The notes under the pieces: model-generated
Seen by the model: only the letters and a program-made list of their open reading frames with translations
What the model was told of the DNA's origin: nothing
Database searches by the model: none
Made by a program: the position numbers and the translations under genes
Shown here: in pieces, positions 52,798 through 61,383 of the stretch
How positions within the stretch are numbered: position 1 is the stretch's first letter
Layout: every line of letters begins with the position of its first letter
From: Agromyces bauzanensis
Lineage (GTDB): Bacteria; Actinomycetota; Actinomycetes; Actinomycetales; Microbacteriaceae
Length of the DNA stretch: 64,000 nt
Direction: 5' to 3'
NCBI RefSeq assembly: GCF_014645655.1
Contig: NZ_BMMD01000005.1
Span: 62,001-126,000, forward strand

Positions 52798-52881
52798 CTA
52801 CCCGGCGTGCGCCTCGACGGGGGACGCCGGACGAGCAGCGCCGCGGCCCGTGACCTGGCGGGCGAAGCTGTCTGTCTGCAT
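52798..52881 (-). CDS. Candidate 27-residue leader peptide of the ABC exporter operon
   Basis: ATG at 52881, stop TAG at 52798-52800, 27 codons (begins [10 protein letters not shown]). It has the best ribosome site in the area (AGGAGG, 5 bases upstream) and lies between a clear promoter and the exporter gene, which starts 146 bases further on. Small ORFs in this position ahead of antibiotic-exporting ABC genes often mediate ribosome-stalling attenuation. No family is recognised and its translation is unproven. Confidence 0.5.
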   Translation of the reverse strand: MQTDSFARQVTGRGAARPASPVEAHAG

Positions 52882-52942
52882 GGTGTCCTCCTGCGGATCG
52901 TCTGCTTACCTCATGGCCCCGGGACGCGGCGGCCAGCCCTCC

Positions 52943-52972
52943 AGACTAGGGGAGAACGGCCGTGGCGTGCAA
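52943..52972 (-). promoter_or_regulatory. Promoter of the ABC exporter operon
   Basis: -35 TTGCAC (52967-52972), 18-bp spacer, -10 TAGTCT (52943-52948) on the minus strand. This predicts a start near 52936, so the mRNA has about 285 bases before the exporter start codon, including the 27-codon ORF. Confidence 0.6.
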
Positions 52973-53087
52973 GGGCACCGCAGCGATAGGCTGTGCGGAT
53001 TCGTCGCCGCGCGGACGGTCCCGCCTGCTCCACTGCCCGCCGTCGCGCGCGCCCCCGGACCGGCGAGCGAGGAGAGCGAGTGGGAGC

Positions 53088-53608
53088 GGCGAGCTGGTCG
53101 CCGTGGTCGGCGCGTCGGGCTCGGGCAACCTCCTGCCGTACCTCACCGCCGCCGAGAACATCGCGCTCGCGATGAACGTGGCGGGCACCCGCCGCGGCGC
53201 GGCGCGGCCACGAGGCATCCGCCCTCACGCTCGAGGTGCGCCCGGGCGAGCTGCTCGTCGGGACGGGGCCGTCGGGCGCCGGCAAGACGACGCCCCTGAA
53301 CCTCCTCGGGGCGCTCGACCGGCCCACGTCGGGGCGCGTCATGCTGGGCGACGACGAGCTGTCGTCACTCGGCGGGGACGCGCTCGCGGCCGTGCGTCGC
53401 GGAGTCGCTCGACCTCGTCGGCCTGCTGGTCAGCTCGACACGCGGCACCGCGACGACCGTCATGGACCTCATCGGCGACCTCGTGCACGCGCGCGGCGTC
53501 GCGGCGGTCGTGACGACCCACGAACCGGCGCTCGTCACGCGCGCCGACCGCGTGCTCGAGCTGTACGACGGGCGCGCGCTCAGCGCACTCGCACCGACAG
53601 GCACGTGA
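53088..53608 (+). pseudogene. Scrambled remnants of MacB/LolD-type ABC ATPase genes
   Basis: Three blocks in different frames. Block 1 (53088-53196) reads GELVAVVGASGSGN, where the Walker A loses its Lys and jumps straight to the later LLPYLTAAENIALAMNVAGT segment, an internal deletion. Block 2 (53217-53400) is a second N-terminus, LTLEVRPGELLVGTGPSGAG, KTTPLNLLGALDRPTSGRVM. Block 3 (53406-53608) is a C-terminal piece, MDLIGDLVHARGVAAVVTTH, EPALVTRADRVLELYDGRAL. The signature and Walker B are absent. At least two ATPase copies seem to have been mixed by deletion. Confidence 0.75.
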
Positions 53609-54836
53609 CGCACCCCTCGAGCTTCTCGAACTCGCCGATGTCGACCGTGACCACGCGGTAGCCGAGGCCGGAGAGCATCGACGCCGTCTCAGGGGCGGCC
53701 GACGACATGAGCAGCGATTCCCACGAGAGCTCGACCACGGCGACGCCCTCGGGCTCGGGCACGGGCAGGAACCTCGGGAACAGGCTCGGCACGTCCACGA
53801 GCGCCGGGTCGCCGATGATGGTGCCGTCGGGCAGTGCCGTCACCGTGCTCTTCAGGTGCAGCGCCTTCGTCACGGGCACCGCGACGACCGAGTAGCCGTG
53901 CGGCGTGAGCAGCTGCCGCAGCTGTCGGATGCCCTCGGCGTTGGTGCGGCTCGATGCGCCGACGTATACGGTCGAGCCGACCTTCAGCACGTCGCCGCCG
54001 TCGAGGGTGCCCGGGAGCTCGATGCGTCGCACCGCGATGCCGGGCACCGACCGAACGGCGCGTTCGACGGTCTCGATCTCGGGCCGACGCGACTCGGCCC
54101 CTGGGCTCGCGATGACGGCGAGGTCGCCGAAGAACACCACCGCGTCCTCCACGAACACCGAGTCGGCGAGCTCGGGGGCCGCGTCGACCTCGACGGTCTC
54201 CCAGCCCTCGGCCACGAGCGCCGCGCAGTAGTTGTCCCACTGCTCGTCGGCGCGCGCCTTGTCGACCGGCGTGCGCTCGAGGTGGGTCAGCTCGCCCTCG
54301 TCGAGGTTCGATGCGGGAATGCGCACGAGGGCGATGCGGCGCGGGGGGCGCCGCGGCGAGTAGCCGAGGATGCCGCGCAGCACCCGCGGGGCCAGGAACA
54401 CCTCCGCACCGATGACCGCGAGGATGAAGACGAGGTTCAGGCTCACGAGCGAGCCGACCACGAAGAGGAAGATCGCGCCCGAGAACGGGTCGCCCGCGGC
54501 GCTGGCGGTCACCGTGGTCGCGAGGAGGGCGGCGAGGCATCCGGAGGCGAACCCGCTGATGAGCGCGAGGAACCAGGCCCGGGTCGCGCCCACGGCGTTC
54601 GCGACCGAGAGCAGCACCCACACGATGAGCGCGGCGAGCGCGAAGTGCCCGAAGAGCTGGCTGAAGATCTGCGGCGACTGGCCGTTGCCGATGAAGAACG
54701 CGAACACCGCGACGAGCATCGCGGTGACCGCGACGACGGCCGCGGACGCGACCACCGCCAGCGCCCGCCGCCCCGGCGTCGGGGCCGGCGTGAACCGGGC
54801 CGGGGCGGGCGGGGGCGCGGCGGCGGGGGACGTCAT
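53580..54836 (-). CDS. Dimethylargininase/arginine deiminase-like hydrolase fused to a membrane domain
   Basis: 418 residues. Four helices in ~25-165 (ALAVVASAAVVAVTAMLVAV, FALAALIVWVLLSVANAVG) precede a guanidino-group-modifying domain (~170-418). That domain contains VRIPASNLDEGELTHLERTP, FVEDAVVFFGDLAVIASPGA, LPGTLDGGDVLKVGSTVYVG (catalytic-type Asp/Glu and GGDVL), KALHLKSTVTALPDGTIIGD (His) and the C-terminal TCLS (probable nucleophile Cys412). This is DDAH-like, converting methylarginine to citrulline, but membrane-tethered. -10 TAGGCT (54843-54848) lies 6 bases before the ATG. Confidence 0.85.
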   Translation of the reverse strand: MTSPAAAPPPAPARFTPAPTPGRRALAVVASAAVVAVTAMLVAVFAFFIGNGQSPQIFSQLFGHFALAALIVWVLLSVANAVGATRAWFLALISGFASGCLAALLATTVTASAAGDPFSGAIFLFVVGSLVSLNLVFILAVIGAEVFLAPRVLRGILGYSPRRPPRRIALVRIPASNLDEGELTHLERTPVDKARADEQWDNYCAALVAEGWETVEVDAAPELADSVFVEDAVVFFGDLAVIASPGAESRRPEIETVERAVRSVPGIAVRRIELPGTLDGGDVLKVGSTVYVGASSRTNAEGIRQLRQLLTPHGYSVVAVPVTKALHLKSTVTALPDGTIIGDPALVDVPSLFPRFLPVPEPEGVAVVELSWESLLMSSAAPETASMLSGLGYRVVTVDIGEFEKLEGCVTCLSVRVR

Positions 54837-54866
54837 GGCACGAGCCTATCGGCCGGTGCCGGACCG

Positions 54867-55961
54867 TCAGCGGGCGGCGTCGAGGCGCTCGCGGGCGATG
54901 CGTTCGGCGGCGGCGAGCGTCGTCGTGCCGTGCTCCTCGGCAGAGCGGAGCACGGATGCCACGGTGTCGCCGATGCCCGCGATCCGGGCGTCGAGCGCAG
55001 CCTGGTCGGCGCCCGGCATGCCGGCCACGTCGAGGTAGATGACACCGCCGGCGTTCACCACGAAGTCGGGCGCCCACACGATGCGCCGCTCGGTGAGATG
55101 CCCCGCGACGTCACGCGACGCGAGCTGGTTGTTGGCGGCGCCGACCACGGCGCGCACGCGCAGCGCGTCGACGACGTCGTGGGTGAGGACGCCGCCGAGC
55201 CCGCACGGCACGAACACGTCGGCCTCGACGAGGTGCGCCTCCTCGGGCTCGACCCAGATCGCGCCGAGCTCGTCGGCGAGTGCGCGCTTGGCGCCCGCGA
55301 CATCCGTCACCGTGAGCCGGGCACCGGCTGCGGCGAGGCTCCGGGCGAGGCGTCCGCCGACCTGTCCGAGGCCGGCGACGACGAAGTGGCGACCCGACAC
55401 GCCGGCGGAGCCGAACACGTGCCCGAGGGTCGCGAGGATTGACGCGTACACGCCGGCGGCCGTGGCATCCGCGGGCTCGCCGACGCCGCCCTGCTCGGCG
55501 GGAAGGCCGCACACGTGCTCGGTGCGCTCGTGCACGACGGCCATGAGCTCGGCGCTCGTGCCGACGTCCTCGGCGGTCATGTACGCGCCGCCGAGGGACT
55601 CGACGGCGTCGCCGAGGTCGAGCATCGCGTCGCGCGTGGCCCGCTCGTCGAGGCTGACGCCCCGGGGAATCGCGATGACGGACTTGCCGCCGCCGCGCGC
55701 GAGCCCCGCCGCGGCGTTCTTCATGGTCATCGCCTGCGAGAGGCGCAGCGCGTCCGCGAGGGCGTCGGTCCAGTGACCGTACCGCCACAGGCGTGCGCCG
55801 CCGAGGGCCTGGCCGAGCCTCGTCGAGTGCACGGCCACGATGATGGTGAGTCCGGATCGGGGGCCGCGGGTGATGAGCACACGCTCGTGCTCGGGGGCCT
55901 CCGTCGGGAGTGCTGCGCTGACCTCGGCCGCTGGGGTCGCCGGGGCGTGGGTGATCGTCAT
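54867..55961 (-). CDS. Glu/Leu/Phe/Val dehydrogenase family enzyme
   Basis: 364 residues, NAD-dependent oxidative deamination of an aliphatic amino acid. The substrate domain has MTMKNAAAGLARGGGKSVI (catalytic Lys in GGGKS) and GAYMTAEDVGTS (Asp). The Rossmann domain has VAGLGQVGGRLARSLAAAGA and ends with APDFVVNAGGVI. It most resembles leucine/valine dehydrogenases in length. The ATG has AAGGAG 8 bases upstream. Confidence 0.9.
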   Translation of the reverse strand: MTITHAPATPAAEVSAALPTEAPEHERVLITRGPRSGLTIIVAVHSTRLGQALGGARLWRYGHWTDALADALRLSQAMTMKNAAAGLARGGGKSVIAIPRGVSLDERATRDAMLDLGDAVESLGGAYMTAEDVGTSAELMAVVHERTEHVCGLPAEQGGVGEPADATAAGVYASILATLGHVFGSAGVSGRHFVVAGLGQVGGRLARSLAAAGARLTVTDVAGAKRALADELGAIWVEPEEAHLVEADVFVPCGLGGVLTHDVVDALRVRAVVGAANNQLASRDVAGHLTERRIVWAPDFVVNAGGVIYLDVAGMPGADQAALDARIAGIGDTVASVLRSAEEHGTTTLAAAERIARERLDAAR

Positions 55962-56072
55962 CGATCGTTCTCCTTGTTCATCCGCTTCGTGGGCGGAGCT
56001 GTGTGGGCGCCTTCTGAGCGCCGCTCACCTCAAGAGTACCGCCGGTGATGCGGGCGCGCCGCCCCCTTGCGC

Positions 56073-56142
56073 CGGTGGTCGAGTAGCGACGCAGGAGGGT
56101 GTCGAGACCCGATACGGCGCTGGCGCGCCTCCTCGATCACCG
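56073..56142. repeat. Extragenic palindromic element downstream of purH
   Basis: The arms GGTGGTCGAG (56074-56083) and CTCGATCACC (56132-56141) match with one difference. Between them lie GCAGGAGGGTGTCGAGACC and a complementary-looking CGCCTCCTCG part. I recognise this GTCGAGTAGCG...GTCGAGACC pattern as a dispersed intergenic element common in Microbacteriaceae genomes. Sitting 10 bases past the purH stop, it may also act as a terminator. Confidence 0.6.
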
Positions 56143-56151
56143 CATCCGTCC

Positions 56152-57762
56152 TCAGTGGAAGAAGTGCCGCTCGCCCGTGAAGTACATCGTGATGCCGGCC
56201 GCGCGGGCCGCTTCGACGACCTCCTCGTCGCGCACCGATCCGCCGGGCTGCACGACCGCGCGCACGCCGCCGTCGATGAGCATCTGCAGCCCGTCGGCGA
56301 ACGGGAAGAAGGCGTCGGATGCCGAGACCGCCCCCGCGGCCCGCTCCCCCGCCCGCTCGACCGCGAGCCTGCACGAGTCGACGCGGTTCACCTGTCCCAT
56401 GCCGACGCCGACGGAGGCGCCGCCCGAGGCCAGGAGGATCGCGTTCGACTTCACCGCGCGCACCGCCCGCCACGCGAACTCGAGGTCGGCCAGGGTCGCC
56501 GCGTCGGCAGGCTCGCCGGTCACGAGCGTCCACTCGGATGCGGGCGCGAAGTGCCGGTCGGCCTGCTGCATGAGCAGCCCGCCGGAGACCTGCCGGATCT
56601 CCACCTCGGTGGGCGCGAAGCCCTCGGGGAGCGTGAGCAGGCGGATGTTCTTCTTCGCCGTGAGGAGCTCGACCGCCTCGGCGTCGAACGCGGGCGCCAC
56701 GAGCACCTCGGTGAAGATCTCGGCGACCGTCTCGGCCATGGCCCGGGTCACCGGGCGGTTCGCGGCGATCACGCCCCCGAACGCCGACACCGGGTCGCAC
56801 TCGTGCGCGCGGCGGTGGGCGTCGGCGATGGGGTCGGATGCTCCGGGCGACGCGATGGCGATGCCGCACGGGTTGGCGTGCTTGATGATCGCGACGGCCG
56901 GCTCGTCGAAGTCGAACGCGGCCCGCACCGCGGCATCCGCGTCGACGTAGTTGTTGTACGACATCTCCTTGCCGTGCAGCTGCACGGCCTGCGCGATGCC
57001 GGGCCGGATGCCCTCCGAGGCGAAGAGAGCCGCCGCCTGGTGCGAGTTCTCGCCGTAGCGGAGATCGGCCTGCTTCGTCCACGTGCCGGCGACCCACGCC
57101 GGGAACGGCGACTCGTCGGCCGCCTGGTCGGGCGCGACGACGCTGCCCAGCCACGACGCCACCGCGACGTCGTAGGCGGCCGTATGCCGGAACGCCTCAC
57201 GGGCGAGCGCCTTGCGCTGCGCGAGCGTCGTGCCGCCCGCGGCGAGGGCGCCCATGATGTCGTCGTAGCCGTCGGGCGAGACGACGATCGCGACGTTCGC
57301 GTGGTTCTTCGCCGAGGCGCGCACCATGGCCGGACCGCCGATGTCGATCTGCTCGACGGCGTCGAACTCGGATGCCCCGGCCGCGACGGTCGCGGCGAAC
57401 GGGTAGAGGTTCACGACCACGAGCTCGAACGGCTCTATGTCGAGGTCGGCGAGCTCGCGCTCGTGGTGCTCGAGGCGCAGGTCGGCGAGGAGCCCGGCAT
57501 GCACCGAGGGGTGCAGCGTCTTCACCCGCCCGTCGAGCATCTCGCGGGCGCCCGTGACGCTCGCGACATCCGTCACCGGGAAGCCCGCGTCGCGGATGGT
57601 CTGCGCCGTCGAACCCGTGGAGACGATCTCGGCGCCCGCCTCGGCGAGCGCCGCCGCGAGCTCGGGGATGCGCCGCTTGTCGCTCACCGAGAGGAGTGCC
57701 CGGCGCACCGGCACGAGGTCGCGTTCGCGGTAGAGGCTCGGGTCGTGCGTGGGGCCGCTCAT
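56152..57762 (-). CDS. purH: Bifunctional AICAR transformylase / IMP cyclohydrolase
   Basis: 536 residues, the last two steps of IMP synthesis. The cyclohydrolase domain (~15-210) has [34 protein letters not shown] and [19 protein letters not shown]. The transformylase domain (~215-536) has [14 protein letters not shown] (catalytic Lys-Tyr-Gly-x-N-x-x-Q region), [13 protein letters not shown] and [10 protein letters not shown], ending [11 protein letters not shown]. It is coupled to purN (ATGA). Confidence 0.97.
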   Translation of the reverse strand: MSGPTHDPSLYRERDLVPVRRALLSVSDKRRIPELAAALAEAGAEIVSTGSTAQTIRDAGFPVTDVASVTGAREMLDGRVKTLHPSVHAGLLADLRLEHHERELADLDIEPFELVVVNLYPFAATVAAGASEFDAVEQIDIGGPAMVRASAKNHANVAIVVSPDGYDDIMGALAAGGTTLAQRKALAREAFRHTAAYDVAVASWLGSVVAPDQAADESPFPAWVAGTWTKQADLRYGENSHQAAALFASEGIRPGIAQAVQLHGKEMSYNNYVDADAAVRAAFDFDEPAVAIIKHANPCGIAIASPGASDPIADAHRRAHECDPVSAFGGVIAANRPVTRAMAETVAEIFTEVLVAPAFDAEAVELLTAKKNIRLLTLPEGFAPTEVEIRQVSGGLLMQQADRHFAPASEWTLVTGEPADAATLADLEFAWRAVRAVKSNAILLASGGASVGVGMGQVNRVDSCRLAVERAGERAAGAVSASDAFFPFADGLQMLIDGGVRAVVQPGGSVRDEEVVEAARAAGITMYFTGERHFFH

Positions 57763-58355
57763 GATCGGCTCAGCTCCTTGAGGTCGAGGTGGGAGTTGGC
57801 GATGTCGAGCACGGCCTGGATGAGCAGGCGCCGCTCGACGGGTTTGATGCGGTCGTGCAGGGCCTGTTCGGTGTCGCCCGGCAGCACCGGCACGCGCTCC
57901 TGCGCGATGATGGGACCCCCGTCGACGGAGTTGTCGACGATGATCAGGCTGGCGCCGGTCTGGTCGACGCCCGCGGCGAGTGCGTCACGCACGCCGTGGG
58001 GGCCCGGGAACTCGGGCAGGTACGCGGGGTGCGTGTTGATGAGCTGCGGCGAGAACGCATCGACCACCGCCGGCGGCACGAGCCGCATGAGCCCCGAAAG
58101 GATGACGAGGTCGGGCTGCCACTGCCGCACCTGCTCGATGAGGGCCTCGCCCCACGCCTCGCGATCGGGGTACGCCGTGAACGGCACGATGAAGGTGGGG
58201 ATGCCGTACTCCTCGCCGAGTGCGAGGCCGTCGGCCTCGCGGTCTGCGCCGATGGCCACCACGCGGCCGGGGAACTCGGCGTCCTCCGAGGCTTCGAGCA
58301 GGACGCGGAGGTTGGATCCCGTGCCCGAGATCAGCACGACGAGTTGCAGCACCAT
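57759..58355 (-). CDS. purN: Phosphoribosylglycinamide formyltransferase
   Basis: 198 residues; it uses 10-formyl-THF to formylate GAR. Motifs are [25 protein letters not shown], the catalytic [20 protein letters not shown] (Asn, His) and [20 protein letters not shown] (Asp). Two starts are possible: ATG 58355 or the adjacent GTG 58352. TAGGCT ends only 3 bases before the ATG (6 before the GTG), so a leaderless GTG start fits better. Confidence 0.96.
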   Translation of the reverse strand: MVLQLVVLISGTGSNLRVLLEASEDAEFPGRVVAIGADREADGLALGEEYGIPTFIVPFTAYPDREAWGEALIEQVRQWQPDLVILSGLMRLVPPAVVDAFSPQLINTHPAYLPEFPGPHGVRDALAAGVDQTGASLIIVDNSVDGGPIIAQERVPVLPGDTEQALHDRIKPVERRLLIQAVLDIANSHLDLKELSRS

Positions 58356-58428
58356 CCGAGCCTACCCGGTGGCGATCGCCGCGTTTCGCGGCGGCCGCGC
58401 CGCGGAATGCGGACGGGCGAGGATGCCG

Positions 58429-59841
58429 CTACGGGGCGTCGCGGCGGCGGTCGGCGCCCCAGGTGAACTCGCGGTGCGCGGGCTCGGGTTCGTCGTCGCG
58501 GTCCGCGGTGTCGGGTCGGGCGCCGCGGGGCAGGGGATCCGGCGCGAGCTCGGGTGCGGGTTCGGATCCGGCGTCGCGGTACGTGCGCCAGCCGTCGGCG
58601 GTGCCGGCCGGCCGCGCGCGGAGACCGGATCGCGCGTACGCGGCGTACCCGCCGACGATGGCACCGAGCCCGACGGTCGCGGCGGCGACGCCCGCGACCG
58701 CCAGCGGCTCGGGGCCGACTTCGGCGAGGCGCCCGGGCCCCACCGCGCCGCCTGACCACCACGCGAGCAGGCCCAGCACGATCGCCGCGACCGCCGCCGA
58801 ACCGAGGCCGCCGGCGAGCGGCACCCACCACGGCAACCGATCGCCGCCGCGGGCGACGACCGGCTCGATCGACACGAGCCACGCGCCCACGAAGGCCAGG
58901 AGCACGGGCACGACGAGCCAGAGGGTGCCGAGCGGGGGCGCGCCCGAGGGCAGCGCGCCGAGGAGCGGGAACCCGGGGACGGGGCCGAGCAGCGTGCCGC
59001 TCGAGGAGACGAGCGAGCCGGAGCCGATCGCGAACCCGGGACCGAGCAGCCACGACGCTGCCCAGATGACGACGTTCGGCAGCAGCGCCAGCTCGGCGAC
59101 AGTGAGCGCCAGGCCGCCGTCGATGCCCGCGCCGAGGGTCTGGTAGAGCCCTGCGATCGTCGCGTAGTCGAACGCGATGAGCACCGCGACGAGCGCGCCG
59201 GCGAGCGCGAGCACGCCGAACGCGGCGCCCGCGCCGACGCGCGCCGCTCCTCGGGCCCCCGCGACGAGGGCCGGTGGAAGGGTCGTGAGCGCGCGGCGGA
59301 CGAGGCCGGTCGCGGCATCCGTCGCCGACGCCTCGCGCAACGCCTCGCCGACGGCGCCGATGATCACGCCCAGCGCCATCACGGAGGCGGGCAGCAGCGC
59401 GCCCTGCCAGGGGTCGGTGCGCGCGGCGCCGGTGGCCGAGAGGAGCGCCAGCCCGAAGCCCGCGAGGCCGAACACGAGGATCGCCGCGATGCCGCCCGAG
59501 AAGGAGTGGCCACCCGCGGCCGAGCGCCGTCCGATGCGCATCCCGCTCGTCACCGAGAGCAGTGCGAATCCGAGCAGTGCGATGGTGATCGGGAACGGGT
59601 CGCCGGCGCCCGGGAGCGCGATGCGCGCGGCAGCGATCGGGTCGAGCTGCACCGTGAGATCGACGCCGTGGCCGACGAGCCACACGTCGGCGGCGGCACG
59701 CAGGAACACCGAGAAGTCCACCCCGAGCCCGAAGTGCACCGCCCACAGCACCACCAGCGGCACGAACGCGACGCCGAACCCGACGAGCGCCATGACGAAT
59801 GCCTCGAGGGCGGCCAGCAGGGCGATCGTCGTGCGTCTCAT
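58429..59841 (-). CDS. DUF6350 multi-pass membrane protein
   Basis: 470 residues with about ten helices (LLAALEAFVMALVGFGVAFV, ITIALLGFALLSVTSG, GIAAILVFGLAGFGLALLSA and more) and a charged cytoplasmic tail from about 395. A membrane protein of this type directly upstream of purN-purH is a conserved actinobacterial arrangement, usually preceded by sucC-sucD, which are not here. Function unknown. TACGCT lies about 10 bases before the ATG, so a very short leader is likely. Confidence 0.8.
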   Translation of the reverse strand: MRRTTIALLAALEAFVMALVGFGVAFVPLVVLWAVHFGLGVDFSVFLRAAADVWLVGHGVDLTVQLDPIAAARIALPGAGDPFPITIALLGFALLSVTSGMRIGRRSAAGGHSFSGGIAAILVFGLAGFGLALLSATGAARTDPWQGALLPASVMALGVIIGAVGEALREASATDAATGLVRRALTTLPPALVAGARGAARVGAGAAFGVLALAGALVAVLIAFDYATIAGLYQTLGAGIDGGLALTVAELALLPNVVIWAASWLLGPGFAIGSGSLVSSSGTLLGPVPGFPLLGALPSGAPPLGTLWLVVPVLLAFVGAWLVSIEPVVARGGDRLPWWVPLAGGLGSAAVAAIVLGLLAWWSGGAVGPGRLAEVGPEPLAVAGVAAATVGLGAIVGGYAAYARSGLRARPAGTADGWRTYRDAGSEPAPELAPDPLPRGARPDTADRDDEPEPAHREFTWGADRRRDAP

Positions 59842-59873
59842 TCCGACGTCGAGCGTATCCCGGAGTGCGGCCG

Positions 59874-61334
59874 TCAGCCGCCGCGACGTGCAGGTTCGGG
59901 CGCACTCGCGGCCGGGTCGGTCGCGACGACGGGAGACTCAGCCGGCGGGACCCCCTCGACGTCGAGCACGGGCGGTTCGGCCACGACCTCGTCGGCGGGT
60001 CGCCGGAGGAGTTCGACGAGCGCCACGACGAGCAAGGCGATCACCACGGTCCAGACGACGAAGGACCCGGTCACCGGGCGGTTGAACAGGATGACCACCG
60101 ACGCCACGACGGCGATGACGACATAGGCGGCCACGCGCCACCGATCGAGCGCGAGGCCGAACGCGCCGGTGGTGACGCCCTGCCTCGCGGCGGCGCGACG
60201 GACGCTCGAGAAGCCGGCGTGCGCGAAGCGGCGCGTGGCGCGTGCCGGGCGCCACGGGCCGGAGAGCCACGCGATGACCGCCACGAACAGGGCGAGTACG
60301 AGAAGCGCCAGGATCGTCGAGAGCATGAGTTGCACGAGGCCGTCGTAGAGTGCTCCGGCAGCATCCGCCGGCATGATCGAGGGGCTCACCGCGCCGAGGA
60401 AGAAGGCGCGACCGATTCCGACACCACTCGCGAGGATCAGCATCGAGAGGGCGAAACCGCCGGCGGTCCACGCGAGCGCCGCCGCCCTTCGCTTCGCGAT
60501 GAGCACGCCCGCCGCCAGCAGCGCGAGCGTGAGCCACGGCAGCCACGTGCCGACGGCGACCGCGAGCGTGTACACGGTCTGCACGAGCACGAAGGCGTCG
60601 TTCTGGGCCACGACGATGCTGCGGTCGATGACGGGGATGGCCGAGGCGAACCCCACGCCCTGCTCTTCGAGCCGATCCTTCACCGCCTCGATGATCGGGC
60701 CGAGCTGCACGGAGATTGTTCCCTCGCTGCCGATCGCGAGGGCCGCGTCGGGGTCGCCCTGCATGGCCGCCACGAACTGGCGATGGGTCACCCGAAGGGC
60801 CGTCGCCCAGATGTCGGCGAAGGCGTCCGACTCGACGACCCGGTCGACCACGCCCGAGACGAGCGACTGGAGCCCCTGGGTGGCCGGAGCCTCGAGGAGC
60901 CCGAGCGCCTGTTCGGCACGCGGCGGCAGGTCGAGCTGGCGGAGTCCGTCGAACACGTCGGCGGTGAGCCCCGGGATGTCGACCTGCTCCTCGATCGCCG
61001 CGGTCACCTGGTCGCCGATGTACGCCTGCACCGCCGGGTCCTCGGCGAGCGGTGCGAACGTGGCGACGAACCGCTCGGTGTCGACGAGCTCGAGCCTCGC
61101 CCACGCGCTGATCACCGCGACGGGCGCGAGCAGCAGGCCGATGACGACCAGCACGACGGCTACCGCCGTGCGGCCCCAGCCGCGTCCGGGTTTCGCCGTG
61201 ACGGATGCCGCAGCCACTCCCTGCGACTCGAACACCTCCTCCTCGGCGCCTTGAGCGCGCGCCCGGAGCGCCGCGTTCTCGGCCTCGAGCTCGGCGATGC
61301 GTTCCTGCAGTTCGGTACTCGACTCCCCAGCCAT
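59874..61334 (-). CDS. Multi-pass membrane protein with N-terminal coiled coil
   Basis: 486 residues from the ATG at 61334 (AGGGGGG upstream). The order is a short coiled coil (ELQERIAELEAENAALRARA), helix 1 (TAVAVVLVVIGLLLAPVAVI), an extracellular domain of about 190 residues with an Ala/Asp-rich alpha-helical look (DPAVQAYIGDQVTAAIEEQV), and five or so further helices. I do not recognise a named family; similar proteins occur widely in actinobacteria. The frame extends to 61358, but that adds only VYPKGGI-type codons overlapping the promoter. Confidence 0.7.
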   Translation of the reverse strand: MAGESSTELQERIAELEAENAALRARAQGAEEEVFESQGVAAASVTAKPGRGWGRTAVAVVLVVIGLLLAPVAVISAWARLELVDTERFVATFAPLAEDPAVQAYIGDQVTAAIEEQVDIPGLTADVFDGLRQLDLPPRAEQALGLLEAPATQGLQSLVSGVVDRVVESDAFADIWATALRVTHRQFVAAMQGDPDAALAIGSEGTISVQLGPIIEAVKDRLEEQGVGFASAIPVIDRSIVVAQNDAFVLVQTVYTLAVAVGTWLPWLTLALLAAGVLIAKRRAAALAWTAGGFALSMLILASGVGIGRAFFLGAVSPSIMPADAAGALYDGLVQLMLSTILALLVLALFVAVIAWLSGPWRPARATRRFAHAGFSSVRRAAARQGVTTGAFGLALDRWRVAAYVVIAVVASVVILFNRPVTGSFVVWTVVIALLVVALVELLRRPADEVVAEPPVLDVEGVPPAESPVVATDPAASAPEPARRGG

Positions 61335-61353
61335 GATGCCCCCCTTTGGGTAG

Positions 61354-61383
61354 ACCATATCGTCGCCGGGCGCCTCATGTCAG
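61354..61383 (-). promoter_or_regulatory. Promoter ahead of the coiled-coil membrane protein gene
   Basis: -35 CTGACA (61378-61383), 18-bp spacer, -10 TATGGT (61354-61359) on the minus strand, overlapping the stop codon of the upstream gene. It gives a leader of roughly 15 bases with an AGGGGGG ribosome site. Confidence 0.5.
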
